Assembly: GCA_900549885.1 (NCBI GenBank)
Contig: URQA01000015.1
Location: 1-29,264, forward strand
DNA: 29,264 nucleotides
Reading direction: 5' to 3'
From: an uncultured Eubacteriales bacterium
Lineage (GTDB): Bacteria; Bacillota; Clostridia; Oscillospirales; Oscillospiraceae
Part shown: piece by piece, positions 1 to 8,530 of the stretch
Position numbering within the stretch: position 1 is the stretch's first letter
Layout of the letters: each line of letters starts with the position of its first letter
Program-made: the position numbers and the translations under genes
The notes under the pieces: generated by a model
Seen by the model: only the letters and a program-made list of their open reading frames with translations
What the model was told of the DNA's origin: nothing
Databases searched by the model: none

Positions 1-858
1 TATCCAGCGGCCCATCTCTCCCCGGGCCATTTTGCACAGCGTCCCCTTCTCCACCACACGGTCCTCCCGCAGCTCGCCGAACACGCAGGTCACCACCCTT
101 GTCCCCGGCGGCAGATGGGGCAGCACCGCCCGGCTGTACTCTTTGGAGGCCAGGTCGATGACCAATGCTCCCTCTTTCAGGGCGGACAGCTCCTCCACCC
201 CCAGCACCCGGGCGGGGGCGGTGTTCACCACCAGGTCGTAGCCGCACAGCCAATCGGGTAGGCGGTCGGCCCGCTCAGTGCCCAGCCCCATGGACTGGGC
301 CAGAGACCGCTGCTCATACCGCCGGGCAGCCACCGTGACCCTGGCCCCCAGAGCCTGGAGCCGGGGAGCCAGTGCCCTCCCCACCCGGCCGAAGCCCACC
401 ACCAGCACCCGTGCTTCATGGAGTGTGATGGGCAGCTCCTCCATGGCGATCTGGATGGCTCCCTCCGCCGTGGGCACGGCGTTGAGGATGGCCAGCTCCT
501 CCCGGGCAAAATAATCCCGGAGGAGCAGTCCCCGCTCCTCCGCCATGGTTCGAAGCTGGGCTGACACCATGCCGGCACATAGCAGTTGGCCGGGAACCAA
601 GACATCCAGCACCGTCTCCAGCCGGGGCGGATCCCCGCACATAGGGGCGTTGAGCCGTCCCCCTTCTCCCACGGCGGGCAGGGGCAGGATGACACAGTCC
701 GCCAAAGCAATGCCCTCCAGGCTGGGCTGGCACCGCACCCCCTCTCCCCGCTCCATGGCAAAGGTATGTACCGTGTGTCCGTCGTCGGCCAGCAGCCGGG
801 CCAGCGCCGCCTGCCGGGGGTCGCCCCCCACCACCCAAATATGTTTCGCCCGCAGCAT
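1..858 (-). CDS. dpaA: Dipicolinate synthase subunit A (3' end cut by window edge)
   Basis: Makes dipicolinic acid, the spore-core chelator, from the lysine-pathway intermediate dihydrodipicolinate, together with a B subunit (SpoVFB family) expected beyond the left edge. The reading frame stays open for 286 codons to base 1; the B. subtilis protein is about 297 residues, so only the last few residues are missing. The N-terminus (MLRAKHIWVVGGDPRQAALA) is a family hallmark, and a second Rossmann glycine motif, VVGFGRVGRA, lies near residues 153-162 after a conserved LNAVPTAEGAI stretch. The ATG at 856-858 has a perfect AGGAGG site (866-871) seven bases upstream. In B. subtilis this gene is expressed in the mother cell late in sporulation. 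Family call is firm. Confidence 0.93.
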   Translation of the reverse strand, partial: MLRAKHIWVVGGDPRQAALARLLADDGHTVHTFAMERGEGVRCQPSLEGIALADCVILPLPAVGEGGRLNAPMCGDPPRLETVLDVLVPGQLLCAGMVSAQLRTMAEERGLLLRDYFAREELAILNAVPTAEGAIQIAMEELPITLHEARVLVVGFGRVGRALAPRLQALGARVTVAARRYEQRSLAQSMGLGTERADRLPDWLCGYDLVVNTAPARVLGVEELSALKEGALVIDLASKEYSRAVLPHLPPGTRVVTCVFGELREDRVVEKGTLCKMARGEMGRWI

Positions 859-916
859 CCTATGACCTCCTGTTTCCGCAGGGGCACAGCGGCCCCGGTC
901 CTTCCGTCCTCAAGAC

Positions 917-924
917 AGTGTATG
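917..924 (-). promoter_or_regulatory. Possible sporulation-type -10 element for dpaA
   Basis: Read on the minus strand the bases are CATACACT, which fits the -10 consensus of the mother-cell sigma factors E/K (CATAnnnT). It lies about 58 bases upstream of the dpaA start. I see no convincing -35, so this rests on one short match plus the known mother-cell expression of the family. Confidence 0.3.
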
Positions 925-944
925 TGGCGGGCGGCGAAATGACA

Positions 945-974
945 CCGGGCCCGCCTTACAAAGGGCGGGCCCGG
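945..974 (-). terminator. Strong hairpin after the anti-sigma gene
   Basis: A perfect 11-bp GC-rich stem (CCGGGCCCGCC at 945-955 with GGCGGGCCCGG at 964-974) around an 8-base loop lies 13 bases past the stop of the anti-sigma gene and before dpaA. On the minus strand it is followed by TGTCATTT, so the U-tract is poor. It may stop or pause sigma-operon transcription and shield dpaA from read-through. Confidence 0.6.
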
Positions 975-987
975 CGCGGGCGTTCCT

Positions 988-2322
988 TCACTTGATCTCC
1001 ACGGCAAGGGGTGTGTCCAGCCTGTGCCACAGCGTCCGATTCAGCCGGAGCGTGACGGTGTCATAGGCGTAGTTTGGCTCCAGATAAACCACAGGCTCCA
1101 TGACGTCCAGCTCATCGTTTGTACTCACCTCGCTCCGGGTGCAGCTGTACTCCTTTCCCGTGGGGTCAAAGTAGCACCCACGGAACAGATTGACGCCGCC
1201 AAATTCTCTCATAGGCGCCTCAAACCGGAGCTCGACGCCCTCTTTCCCCCGGTTCACGCCGGTGAGCGCCGCGCCCTCCGGCAAGCCGACCGCCGTCTTG
1301 CCCACGAGATCCACCGTCACCTCTTGCCTGTCCGGGTCCAGCCAGGAAACGCCGGTGACATACAGGGTCAGACGCTCGGTACCAGCAAACCATGGGCTGG
1401 CCACTCGCCGGTCGAAGGCAAAACCTGTCACTGGGTCGCTGTACCCGGCAAGACCACCCTCGGCTTCATAGCGGTTTCCCTCCTCGTCCTCCAGATAGAA
1501 GTCCAGATCTTCCAGCCACATGCTGTTATCTCCGCTGTCCTTCAGCTTGAGCCGGGCGTGGGTGGGGTAGATCTCCAGTGCCTCCACGCAGATGCGCTGG
1601 CCGTCCAGCTCCAGCCAGCGGTCGACCTGATACACCACGCCGCTGGCGGTGTACGCCGGGTCAAAGGTGATGTCGAAGGCGAACGTCTCCTCCGCTGGGC
1701 CGCCGGGCGCGGATGCCATGACCTCATCCATGGCGCTCAGGCTCTCGACGGGCCGGACTCCAAACGTGACGGTCATACGGTCGGGCACCTGATTTTTGTC
1801 GTTGAAGTCGATGATATACCGGCGCAGCTCGCCGTTTTTTTCCTGCTGGCCCGACGAAACCACGGAAAATGCCCGGTCGCCTGCGTCGATGTCGCAGTTG
1901 AGCAGGGTATAGGGCTTCGTCCCGTCCTCATTCTCCACACAGACGAACAGGTTCACCTGCTGCTGGTCCACGATAACATATTCTACCGCCATGGTAATGC
2001 CGTCTTTCGTCTGACTCTGGCCGATGACCTGCACATAGTCGTGCTCCACCGCCCGGCTCAGGCTACCTGACCAGTCTACCGCTGCCGCCAGGTCCCCCAG
2101 CACCGGGACATGGGAACAGGCTAGGGCAAAGGTGGGTACCGTGTTCACCAACAGCACAAAGGCGGCAAACGCCCCCGCCAGCGTCCCTACCGGCACTCCT
2201 ACCCAGCGGCGGGCCTGGTGGCGCCTGGCCCGGGCCTTGGCCCGGGTGACGGTGTATTCCAGCTCTGGCGGCGTCTGGTCCAGTTCCCGGAGCAGAGTGT
2301 TGTATTCCTCGTTTCGGTTCAT
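988..2322 (-). CDS. DUF4179-type membrane anti-sigma factor
   Basis: Probable single-pass membrane anti-sigma factor that holds the sigma factor encoded just upstream. The 444-residue protein has a basic cytoplasmic head (residues 1-40, with a run of Arg/Lys/Ala ending in RARRHQARR), one membrane helix (about 42-65), then a large extracytoplasmic beta-rich part. The stretch after the helix (VNTVPTFALACSHVPVLGDL, then IGQSQTKDGITMAVEYVIVD) is typical of DUF4179 proteins. Its ATG overlaps the sigma stop by four bases (ATGA), so the two are translationally coupled. No protease site or ligand-binding motif is recognisable. The pairing is very likely; the signal sensed is unknown. Confidence 0.8.
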   Translation of the reverse strand: MNRNEEYNTLLRELDQTPPELEYTVTRAKARARRHQARRWVGVPVGTLAGAFAAFVLLVNTVPTFALACSHVPVLGDLAAAVDWSGSLSRAVEHDYVQVIGQSQTKDGITMAVEYVIVDQQQVNLFVCVENEDGTKPYTLLNCDIDAGDRAFSVVSSGQQEKNGELRRYIIDFNDKNQVPDRMTVTFGVRPVESLSAMDEVMASAPGGPAEETFAFDITFDPAYTASGVVYQVDRWLELDGQRICVEALEIYPTHARLKLKDSGDNSMWLEDLDFYLEDEEGNRYEAEGGLAGYSDPVTGFAFDRRVASPWFAGTERLTLYVTGVSWLDPDRQEVTVDLVGKTAVGLPEGAALTGVNRGKEGVELRFEAPMREFGGVNLFRGCYFDPTGKEYSCTRSEVSTNDELDVMEPVVYLEPNYAYDTVTLRLNRTLWHRLDTPLAVEIK

Positions 2323-2777
2323 ACCTGACCTCCTTCTTCCTCCGACAGTTCCAGCCGCAGCAGCGCCAGTGCCCGGCGTTGGCGGGTGGACACCGTCCCC
2401 GGCGGGATGCCTAAGATCTCCGCCGTCTCCGCCAGGGTGTAACCGGCAAAATACCGCAGGGCCACCACCGCCCGCAGCTCCTGGGGCAGGCGCTCCACCG
2501 CATCCCGCAGAGGCAAGCGGTCGTAAACCTCCGCCGCTGCCTCGGGCAGCTCGTCCATCGTTCGCTCCCGCTTGAGCCGCCGCAGCTCATCATTACATAC
2601 ATTGATCAGGATGCGGGTCATCCATGTATCAAAATACTCCGTCCGGCGCAGCCGCCTGCAGCTCAGCAGGCCCTTGTACACCGCCTCGTCCACTGCGTCC
2701 AGGGCGGCGGCATCCCCCGCCAGATACAGCCGGGCCGTCCGGTACAGCCGCCCCTTGAGCGCCTGAACCCGCTCCAC
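2319..2777 (-). CDS. ECF-type RNA polymerase sigma factor
   Basis: Small sigma-70 family factor, 152 residues from the GTG at 2775-2777. Region 2 includes EYFDTWMTRILINVCNDELRR, and region 4 includes the helix-turn-helix YTLAETAEILGIPPGTVSTR, followed by a family-typical RRALALLR. The GTG has only a weak ribosome site. Six codons upstream an in-frame CTG (2793-2795) sits nine bases after a clean AGGAGG (2805-2810) and would add the residues DQQEYV, which look like the normal start of such factors, so the true start may be the CTG. The gene is followed by, and overlaps, its anti-sigma gene. Target promoters are unknown. Confidence 0.88.
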   Translation of the reverse strand: MERVQALKGRLYRTARLYLAGDAAALDAVDEAVYKGLLSCRRLRRTEYFDTWMTRILINVCNDELRRLKRERTMDELPEAAAEVYDRLPLRDAVERLPQELRAVVALRYFAGYTLAETAEILGIPPGTVSTRQRRALALLRLELSEEEGGQV

Positions 2778-2866
2778 ATATTCCTGTTGATCCAGGATGG
2801 CTCCCCTCCTTTCTTGAAAGGCCTTTCACCCGTTAGACGGGGAGGCTGGGGCATTTCATTGGCTGA

Positions 2867-2895
2867 TTGAAAAAAATTTTTTCCTGCGCTATAAT
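2867..2895 (+). promoter_or_regulatory. Sigma-A-type promoter for mutY
   Basis: TTGAAA (2867-2872), a 17-base spacer, then a perfect TATAAT (2890-2895), 30 bases before the mutY start. It lies in the divergent gap with the sigma gene, in an AT-rich block. Confidence 0.75.
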
Positions 2896-2925
2896 GAATC
2901 TATCTTAACACAGTGAGGACAAGCT

Positions 2926-3963
2926 ATGAACCCTTTGGAACAACTTCCCATTCCCTTGCTGGAGTGGTACCGGGACAACGCCCGGTCCCTGCCCTGGCGG
3001 GACGACCCCACCCCCTACCACGTGTGGGTGTCTGAAGTGATGCTCCAGCAGACTCGGGTAGCGGCGGTGCTGGACTACTACCGCCGATTCATGGCCGAGG
3101 TGCCTGACGTGGCCGCTCTGGCCGCCCTGAGCGAAGAGCGGCTGATGAAGCTGTGGCAGGGACTGGGCTACTACTCCCGGGCTCGGAACCTCCAGGCCGC
3201 CGCCCGGCAGATCATGGAGGAACATGGCGGTTCCTTTCCCTCAGACTATCAGGCGGTACGCGCCCTCAAGGGGGTAGGGGACTACACCGCTGGAGCTATT
3301 TGCTCCATCGCCTTTGGCCAGCCCGTCCCTGCGGTGGACGGCAACGTACTCCGGGTGGTGACCCGCGTCACTGGGGACGAGGGGGACATCACTACCCCTG
3401 CCATGAAAGCCAAGGTCGCAGCCCACCTGGCCCCCATCATCCCCCTGGACGACCCCGGCGCCTTCACCCAGGCCATGATGGAACTGGGCGCCACAGTTTG
3501 CCTGCCCAACGGCGCTCCATTATGTGATACGTGCCCGGCCCGGAGCTTCTGCACCGCCAGGCTGGAAAACCGGGTGGATATGCTCCCGGTGAAGACAAAG
3601 AAAAAGGCCCGCCGGGTGGAGGAGCGGACGGTATGGCTCATTTTCCATGAGGGGCGGGTGGCCCTTCGCCGCCGTCCGGCCAAGGGTTTGCTGGCCGGGC
3701 TGTGGGAGTACCCCAACGAGCTGTCTCCCGCTTCCCTGCCCCTGGAATGGGGAATTACCCCCCTGTCCAACGAGTATGGCTGTCAGGCCAAGCATATCTT
3801 CAGCCATATCGAGTGGCACATGACCGCCCGGGTGGTGGAGGCGGCTGCCAATACTCTGCCGGAGGGCTGGGTGTGGGCGGACAGGGCGCAGCTGCGGGAG
3901 GTGTACGCTGTGCCCAACGCCTTTGACGGAGTGGAGCATCTGGTGGACGATCAGGTCCGGTAG
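2926..3963 (+). CDS. mutY: Adenine DNA glycosylase MutY
   Basis: Removes adenine mispaired with 8-oxoguanine, starting base-excision repair. The 345-residue protein has the full family layout: catalytic Glu37 in SEVMLQQTRV, a helix-hairpin-helix LKGVGDYTAGAI (114-125), catalytic Asp138 in PAVDGNVLRV, and four cluster cysteines Cys192, Cys200, Cys203 and Cys209. The cysteine spacing is C-X7-C-X2-C-X5-C, one residue longer in the first gap than the E. coli form. The C-terminal third (from about 230) resembles the NUDIX-like 8-oxoG recognition domain. It starts at ATG 2926, has its own promoter, and probably shares a transcript with the radical SAM gene that starts 43 bases downstream. Confidence 0.96.
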   Translation: MNPLEQLPIPLLEWYRDNARSLPWRDDPTPYHVWVSEVMLQQTRVAAVLDYYRRFMAEVPDVAALAALSEERLMKLWQGLGYYSRARNLQAAARQIMEEHGGSFPSDYQAVRALKGVGDYTAGAICSIAFGQPVPAVDGNVLRVVTRVTGDEGDITTPAMKAKVAAHLAPIIPLDDPGAFTQAMMELGATVCLPNGAPLCDTCPARSFCTARLENRVDMLPVKTKKKARRVEERTVWLIFHEGRVALRRRPAKGLLAGLWEYPNELSPASLPLEWGITPLSNEYGCQAKHIFSHIEWHMTARVVEAAANTLPEGWVWADRAQLREVYAVPNAFDGVEHLVDDQVR

Positions 3964-4006
3964 ACAGGGGGCGCGCCGCCCCATGACAAAAAAGGAGTTG
4001 AGCGCC

Positions 4007-4885
4007 ATGCTGTGTACCCTCTGCCCCCGCCGCTGCGGCGCCCTGCGCAACGAGCGCTGCGGCGAGGGCTTCTGCCATATGCCTGACCGTCTGGTGGTGG
4101 CCCGCGCAGCCCTCCACCAGTGGGAGGAGCCGTGCCTCACAGGAGAACACGGGGCAGGCACCATCTTTTTCTCCGGGTGCAATCTGGGCTGTGTGTTCTG
4201 CCAAAACCGCCAAATCAGCCACGAGAATTTCGGCACATTCATTTCTGAGTCCCGGCTGTACGAACTGTTCCAGGATCTAGCCGCTCAGGGTGCGGCATGC
4301 CTGGACCTGGTCACCCCCACCCACTTCGCCCACATCCTGGCCCGTGTGCTGTCCCGGCCTGTCCCCGGCGGACTGCCAGTAGTGTGGAACTGCGGCGGAT
4401 ACGATGCCGTTTCCGCCCTGCGGGCCCTGGAGGGGAAGGTGGATATCTACCTGCCCGACCTCAAGTACCTCTCTCCGGAGCGCGCTGGCCGCTATTCCGC
4501 CGCTTTGGACTATCCCCAGGCGGCCCAGGCCGCGATCTTGGAGATGTACCGCCAGCGGGGCCCTGTCCGGTTTGAAGGAGACGCCCTCAAAAGCGGGGTG
4601 CTTATCCGGCACCTGTTGCTGCCCGGCGGACTGCCCGAGGCTAGGCGGGTGATGGACTGGGTGGCGGAGTCCTTCCCGCGAGGAGCGGTGTTGTTCTCCC
4701 TAATGGCCCAGTACACCCCCATGGGGGACCTGTCCGCTTGTCCGGAGATCAATCGGCTTCTGCGTCCCAGCGAGGTCCGCGCAGCCCGGGACTACATGGC
4801 CGCCCTGGGTCTGCCCGGTTATGTGCAGGACCTGGAGGCGGTGGGAGAGCGGTTTGTCCCCGCCTTTGACCTGACCGGGTTGTGA
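4007..4885 (+). CDS. PflX-type radical SAM protein
   Basis: Radical S-adenosylmethionine protein of the group annotated as PflX, homologous to pyruvate formate-lyase activating enzymes; the true substrate of this group is not established. The cluster motif is CNLGCVFCQN (Cys58, Cys62, Cys65; C-X3-C-X2-C). The N-terminus is unusually cysteine-rich (Cys3, 6, 10, 18 and 23, with CTLCPRRCGALRNERC), suggesting a second metal site. I chose ATG 4007 (292 residues) because AGGAG at 3993-3997 is nine bases upstream and translation there starts at the conserved MLCTLCPRRC. An in-frame ATG at 3983 has no ribosome site, and the open frame back to 3923 overlaps mutY. Confidence 0.87.
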   Translation: MLCTLCPRRCGALRNERCGEGFCHMPDRLVVARAALHQWEEPCLTGEHGAGTIFFSGCNLGCVFCQNRQISHENFGTFISESRLYELFQDLAAQGAACLDLVTPTHFAHILARVLSRPVPGGLPVVWNCGGYDAVSALRALEGKVDIYLPDLKYLSPERAGRYSAALDYPQAAQAAILEMYRQRGPVRFEGDALKSGVLIRHLLLPGGLPEARRVMDWVAESFPRGAVLFSLMAQYTPMGDLSACPEINRLLRPSEVRAARDYMAALGLPGYVQDLEAVGERFVPAFDLTGL

Positions 4886-4902
4886 GCCTATGAAAAGAAA
4901 AC

Positions 4903-4931
4903 TTGCTTTTGGTGTCAAGACAGCATATAAT
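4903..4931 (+). promoter_or_regulatory. Promoter for pncB
   Basis: TTGCTT (4903-4908), 17-base spacer, perfect TATAAT (4926-4931), just past the end of the radical SAM gene. The predicted start near 4938 gives pncB an untranslated leader of about 225 bases. Confidence 0.7.
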
Positions 4932-4967
4932 AGCAGAAACATATGCAAGGGAGCCTCCCGAGGAAAC

Positions 4968-5009
4968 ATGATATCAACTATACCATTCCCTCCGACTTCC
5001 ATGAGCTGA
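4968..5009 (+). other. Possible 13-codon leader peptide before pncB
   Basis: ATG 4968 to TGA 5007-5009 encodes MISTIPFPPTSMS. An AGGA lies five bases upstream (4961-4964, in CGAGGAAAC). It sits between the pncB promoter and a terminator-like hairpin, the layout of an attenuator leader. No run of regulatory codons is seen, and short open frames occur by chance. Confidence 0.25.
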
Positions 5010-5017
5010 TCCCAGAA

Positions 5018-5056
5018 GACCTTTGATCTTTTGAGGGTCCCTGTTTTTATTTTTCT
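5018..5056 (+). terminator. Weak attenuator-like hairpin upstream of pncB
   Basis: GACCTTT (5018-5024) pairs with GAGGGTC (5033-5039), two pairs being G-U, followed by a U-rich tail (TGTTTTTATTTTTCTT, from 5042). It lies inside the pncB leader about 110 bases before the start codon, so it would act as a conditional or partial terminator. Stem stability is modest. Confidence 0.4.
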
Positions 5057-5163
5057 TGCGGGCCGGAAGTGAATCCCGTCCCGAGCCGCGCCACCCGGCG
5101 CGCCGGCTTGCGCCGGTATGGTCAGCTCATAGGCTGGCCCATCTTGAAAGGATGTGTTCCGCT

Positions 5164-6591
5164 GTGAAGCACGACGTCAACTACACCATGCTCTTCGATT
5201 TCTATGAGCTGACTATGGGCAACGGCTATTTCCAGACTGGGTTGACCGACCGGATCTGCTACTTCGACGTGTTCTTCCGCAACGTGCCCGACGGGGGCGG
5301 CTTCGCCATTGCCGCAGGGCTGGAGCAGGTCATCCGATATATCCAGGACCTGCACTTTGACCCCGAGGATGTGGACTTTCTGCGCACCAAGGGTCTGTTC
5401 AGCGAGGAATTTCTCCAGTTCCTGCTGGAGTTCCGTTTCACTGGCGACATCTGGGCCGTGCCCGAGGGTACCCCCATCTTCCCCCGGGAGCCCATCCTCA
5501 CCGTCCGGGCCCCCGCCATCCAGGCCCAGTTCATCGAAACCTACCTGCTGCTGGCCCTGAATCACCAGTCCCTCATCGCCACCAAGTCTAACCGTATCGT
5601 TCGGGCCGCCCAGGGCCGGGCAGTGTCTGAGTTTGGCTCCCGCCGGGCTCAGGGTGCGGACGGTGCTCTGCTGGGGGCCCGGGCCAGCTATATCGCCGGC
5701 TGCGCCGGCACCGCCTGCGCTATGGCCGACCAGATGTTCCACACCCCCGCCACCGGCACTATGGCCCACTCCTGGGTGCAGATGTTCCCCGACGAATATA
5801 CCGCTTTCAAAACCTACTGCCAAGTTTATCCCGAATCCGCCACCCTGTTGGTGGACACCTACAACGTGCTCAAGTCCGGTGTACCCAACGCCATCCGGGC
5901 GTTCAAAGAGCTGGGCATCACCTCTGGCGGCATCCGCATCGACTCCGGCGATCTTACCTATTTGTCCCGGAAGGCCCGGCGAATGCTGGACGATGCCGGG
6001 CTGCCTGGCATCAAGATTATCGCCTCCAATTCACTGGATGAGTATATCATCCGGGACTTGCTCACCCAGGGGGCCTGTATCGACGGCTTTGGGGTGGGTG
6101 AGCGGCTTATCACCTCCAAAAGCGAGCCAGTGTTCGGCGGTGTATACAAGCTGGCCGCCATCGAGGGGGAGGATGGCACCATCATCCCCAAAATCAAGAT
6201 CAGCGAGAACCCCGCCAAGGTCACCATCCCTCACTTCAAAAAGGTCTATCGCCTGTTCGAAAACGCCACTGGCAAGGCCATGGCTGACTATATCTGTGTC
6301 CATGACGAGCAGCCCGATTTCACCCAACCTTTGGAGCTGTTTGACCCGGAGGCGACTTGGAAGCGCAAAATGGTGAGCGATTTCACTGCTGTACCCCTGC
6401 TGGTGCCCATCTTCCAAAAAGGGCGGCTGGTGTACCGCTCCCCAGATATCGCGGATATACGGGCCTACTGCGCCCGGCAGGTGGACAACCTATGGGACGA
6501 GGTCAAGCGATTTGAAAATCCGCACAACTACTACGTAGACCTGTCCCAGAAGCTCTGGGACGTGCGGGAAGAGTTGCTCAATGAACACTGA
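5164..6591 (+). CDS. pncB: Nicotinate phosphoribosyltransferase
   Basis: Converts nicotinate and PRPP to nicotinate mononucleotide, the salvage entry to NAD, with ATP hydrolysis. From GTG 5164 the protein is 475 residues. Early it has MLFDFYELTMGNGYF (residues 9-23); the phosphoribosyl-binding region EFGSRRAQGADGA is near 156-168; GTMAHSWVQMF holds His202, the family's autophosphorylated histidine; IRIDSGDLTYLS follows. GTG 5164 fits the family N-terminus and has GAAAGGA upstream at a slightly long spacing of 11. ATG 5152 is an alternative start. The open frame extends to 5056, but that part is an untranslated GC hairpin region (5085-5120). It stands alone between its own promoter and a strong terminator. 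Confidence 0.94.
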   Translation: MKHDVNYTMLFDFYELTMGNGYFQTGLTDRICYFDVFFRNVPDGGGFAIAAGLEQVIRYIQDLHFDPEDVDFLRTKGLFSEEFLQFLLEFRFTGDIWAVPEGTPIFPREPILTVRAPAIQAQFIETYLLLALNHQSLIATKSNRIVRAAQGRAVSEFGSRRAQGADGALLGARASYIAGCAGTACAMADQMFHTPATGTMAHSWVQMFPDEYTAFKTYCQVYPESATLLVDTYNVLKSGVPNAIRAFKELGITSGGIRIDSGDLTYLSRKARRMLDDAGLPGIKIIASNSLDEYIIRDLLTQGACIDGFGVGERLITSKSEPVFGGVYKLAAIEGEDGTIIPKIKISENPAKVTIPHFKKVYRLFENATGKAMADYICVHDEQPDFTQPLELFDPEATWKRKMVSDFTAVPLLVPIFQKGRLVYRSPDIADIRAYCARQVDNLWDEVKRFENPHNYYVDLSQKLWDVREELLNEH

Positions 6592-6600
6592 ATATTGAAA

Positions 6601-6635
6601 AGGCCCGCAAGCTATGCTTGCGGGCCTTCCTTTTT
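6601..6635 (+). terminator. Intrinsic terminator of pncB
   Basis: Perfect 12-bp stem (AGGCCCGCAAGC at 6601-6612 with its complement at 6616-6627), triloop TAT, then a T-rich tail TTCCTTTTT. It begins nine bases after the pncB stop. Confidence 0.9.
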
Positions 6636-6794
6636 CTGTTTTCCGTGCCCTGCCAAAAGAGCGGCGGCGGGAAGCGCACACCTCAAGGGCAGGAATTCCA
6701 CACCGGGGCGCCAGCATCCTGGATTTTCACCGTATTCAAGGGGAACTTAGGGCACGCAATCCCATACTTTGTCCCATTTCCTTGAACTGGATGT

Positions 6795-8453
6795 TTAGAC
6801 TTCCATAATCACAGGCAGGATCATTGGATTACGCTTGGTCTTTTTATAGAGGTAGCCGGACAGATCGCCCTTGATCTCCCCCTTAATGGTGGACCAGTCC
6901 CGGATGTTCCGGTCCTGACAGCGGTTCAGGGCATCCACCGCCACCTGGCGCAGCTCCTCCAGCAATGCCTCGGACTCTTTGACGTACACAAAGCCCCGGG
7001 TGATGATATCCGGGCCGGAGATGACCTGTCCATCCTCGCCGGACATGGACACCACCACCACGATCATGCCGTCCTGGGCCAGATGCTGCCGGTCCCGGAG
7101 GACCACCGCGCCCACATCGCCTACGCCGTAGCCGTCCACGAACACCTTGCCGGCCGGGACAGTGCCATTGATTTTGGCGCTCTTGGCGGTGAGCTCGATC
7201 ACCTTTCCGATGTCGCTGATGATGATGTGCCGGGGGTCCATGCCCATCTCCCGGGCCAGCTTAGCATGGGTCTTGAGGTGACGCTGCTCTCCGTGGACGG
7301 GGATGAAGAATCTGGGCTTAACCAGAGCGTGGATGATTTTCAGTTCCTCCTGGCAGGCGTGGCCAGACACGTGGAGGGACAGCTCTCGCTCGTTGACCAC
7401 CTCGGCATCCCGGCGGTAGAGCTCGTTAATGACGTTGCCCACGGAGTTCTCGTTGCCGGGGATGGCAGAAGCGGAGATGATCACCCGGTCGCCGGGCTGA
7501 ATATCCACCTGGCGGTGGGTGTTGAATGCCATGCGGGTCAGGGCAGACATGGTTTCCCCCTGGCTGCCGGTGGTGATGATACACACCTTGTTTTTGGGCA
7601 GACTCTTAACGTGGGCCACATCCACCAGCACCCCCTCGGGCACGTTCATATAGCCCAGCTCGGTGGACACCTTCATGGCGTTTTCCATGCTCCGGCCGGT
7701 GACAGCCACCTTGCGGCCATACTTGGCGGCCACATTGATGATCTGTTGGATCCGGTCCACGTTGGAGGCGAAGGTGGTGACGATGATCCGCTGGTCACAG
7801 CCTCGGAACAGAGCCTCGAAGGAGGCTCCCACGCTGCGCTCACTCTTGGTGAACCCAGGCCGCTCCACGTTGGTGGAGTCGCACAGCAGGGCCAGCACCC
7901 CCTCCTTGCCCAGCTCACCCAGGCGGGTGAGGTCAGCCATACCTCCTTGGATGGGGGTGGGGTCGATCTTGAAATCGCCGGTGTGGACACACACGCCCAG
8001 GGGGCAGCGGATGGCGAAGGCCACTGCGTCGGCGATGGAGTGGTTGATGTGGATGAACTCCACGCTGAACTTACCTGCCCGGACGGTCTCCCCCGCCTCG
8101 CAGGTGATGAGCTTGACCTTATTGGCCAGGCGGTGCTCCTCCAGCTTGAGCCGGATGAGGCCGGCGGACATACGGGTGGCGTAGATGGGCGCGTCGATGT
8201 CCCGCATCAGGTAGGGGATGCCGCCGATGTGGTCCTCGTGGCCGTGGGTGATGAAGATGGCCCGGATCCGGTCCCGGTTCTTGATGAGGTAGGTGAAGTC
8301 GGGGATGACCACGTCGATGCCGTACATGTCGTCGTCGGGGAAGCCCATTCCTGCGTCCACCACAATGATGTCGCTGCCGTACTCGTACACGGTGAGGTTC
8401 TTGCCGATCTCGTTCAGACCGCCAAGGGAAATAATCTTCAGTTTTTCTGCCAT
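6795..8453 (-). CDS. rnj: Ribonuclease J
   Basis: Metallo-beta-lactamase/beta-CASP ribonuclease with 5'-3' exonuclease and endonuclease activity, central to mRNA turnover and rRNA maturation in Firmicutes. At 552 residues it matches B. subtilis RNase J1 (about 555). The zinc motif HGHEDHIGG (His70, His72, Asp74, His75) and CVHTGDFKID are intact, as are the beta-CASP stretches TTGSQGETMSALTRMA and VSGHACQEELK. The ATG at 8451-8453 has AAAAGGAG upstream with good spacing. Only one rnj is visible here. It is preceded by about 480 bases of structured, gene-poor leader, which is unusual and may regulate it. RNase E and RNase J leaders are known sites of autoregulation in other bacteria, so that is a reasonable but unproven reading. 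Confidence 0.95.
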   Translation of the reverse strand: MAEKLKIISLGGLNEIGKNLTVYEYGSDIIVVDAGMGFPDDDMYGIDVVIPDFTYLIKNRDRIRAIFITHGHEDHIGGIPYLMRDIDAPIYATRMSAGLIRLKLEEHRLANKVKLITCEAGETVRAGKFSVEFIHINHSIADAVAFAIRCPLGVCVHTGDFKIDPTPIQGGMADLTRLGELGKEGVLALLCDSTNVERPGFTKSERSVGASFEALFRGCDQRIIVTTFASNVDRIQQIINVAAKYGRKVAVTGRSMENAMKVSTELGYMNVPEGVLVDVAHVKSLPKNKVCIITTGSQGETMSALTRMAFNTHRQVDIQPGDRVIISASAIPGNENSVGNVINELYRRDAEVVNERELSLHVSGHACQEELKIIHALVKPRFFIPVHGEQRHLKTHAKLAREMGMDPRHIIISDIGKVIELTAKSAKINGTVPAGKVFVDGYGVGDVGAVVLRDRQHLAQDGMIVVVVSMSGEDGQVISGPDIITRGFVYVKESEALLEELRQVAVDALNRCQDRNIRDWSTIKGEIKGDLSGYLYKKTKRNPMILPVIMEV

Positions 8454-8530
8454 AAATACTCCTTTTCTTATTCAGCCGAAAAAGACAGAGCCTCTTCCGG
8501 CCAGTAGGCTGCGTCCTGCTTTCCCCATAC

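Noticed and set aside
2821..2850. ECF-type autoregulatory promoter for the first sigma gene (TGAAAT and CGTC on the minus strand)
   Set aside because: The spacing between the two elements is 13 bases, too short for an ECF promoter.
4890..5009. 39-codon open frame starting at ATG 4890 before pncB
   Set aside because: It overlaps the pncB -35 and -10 elements and lacks a ribosome site.
7083..8507. 474-codon plus-strand frame opposite RNase J
   Set aside because: Antisense shadow rich in Val, Asp, His and Gly; RNase J on the minus strand is unambiguous.
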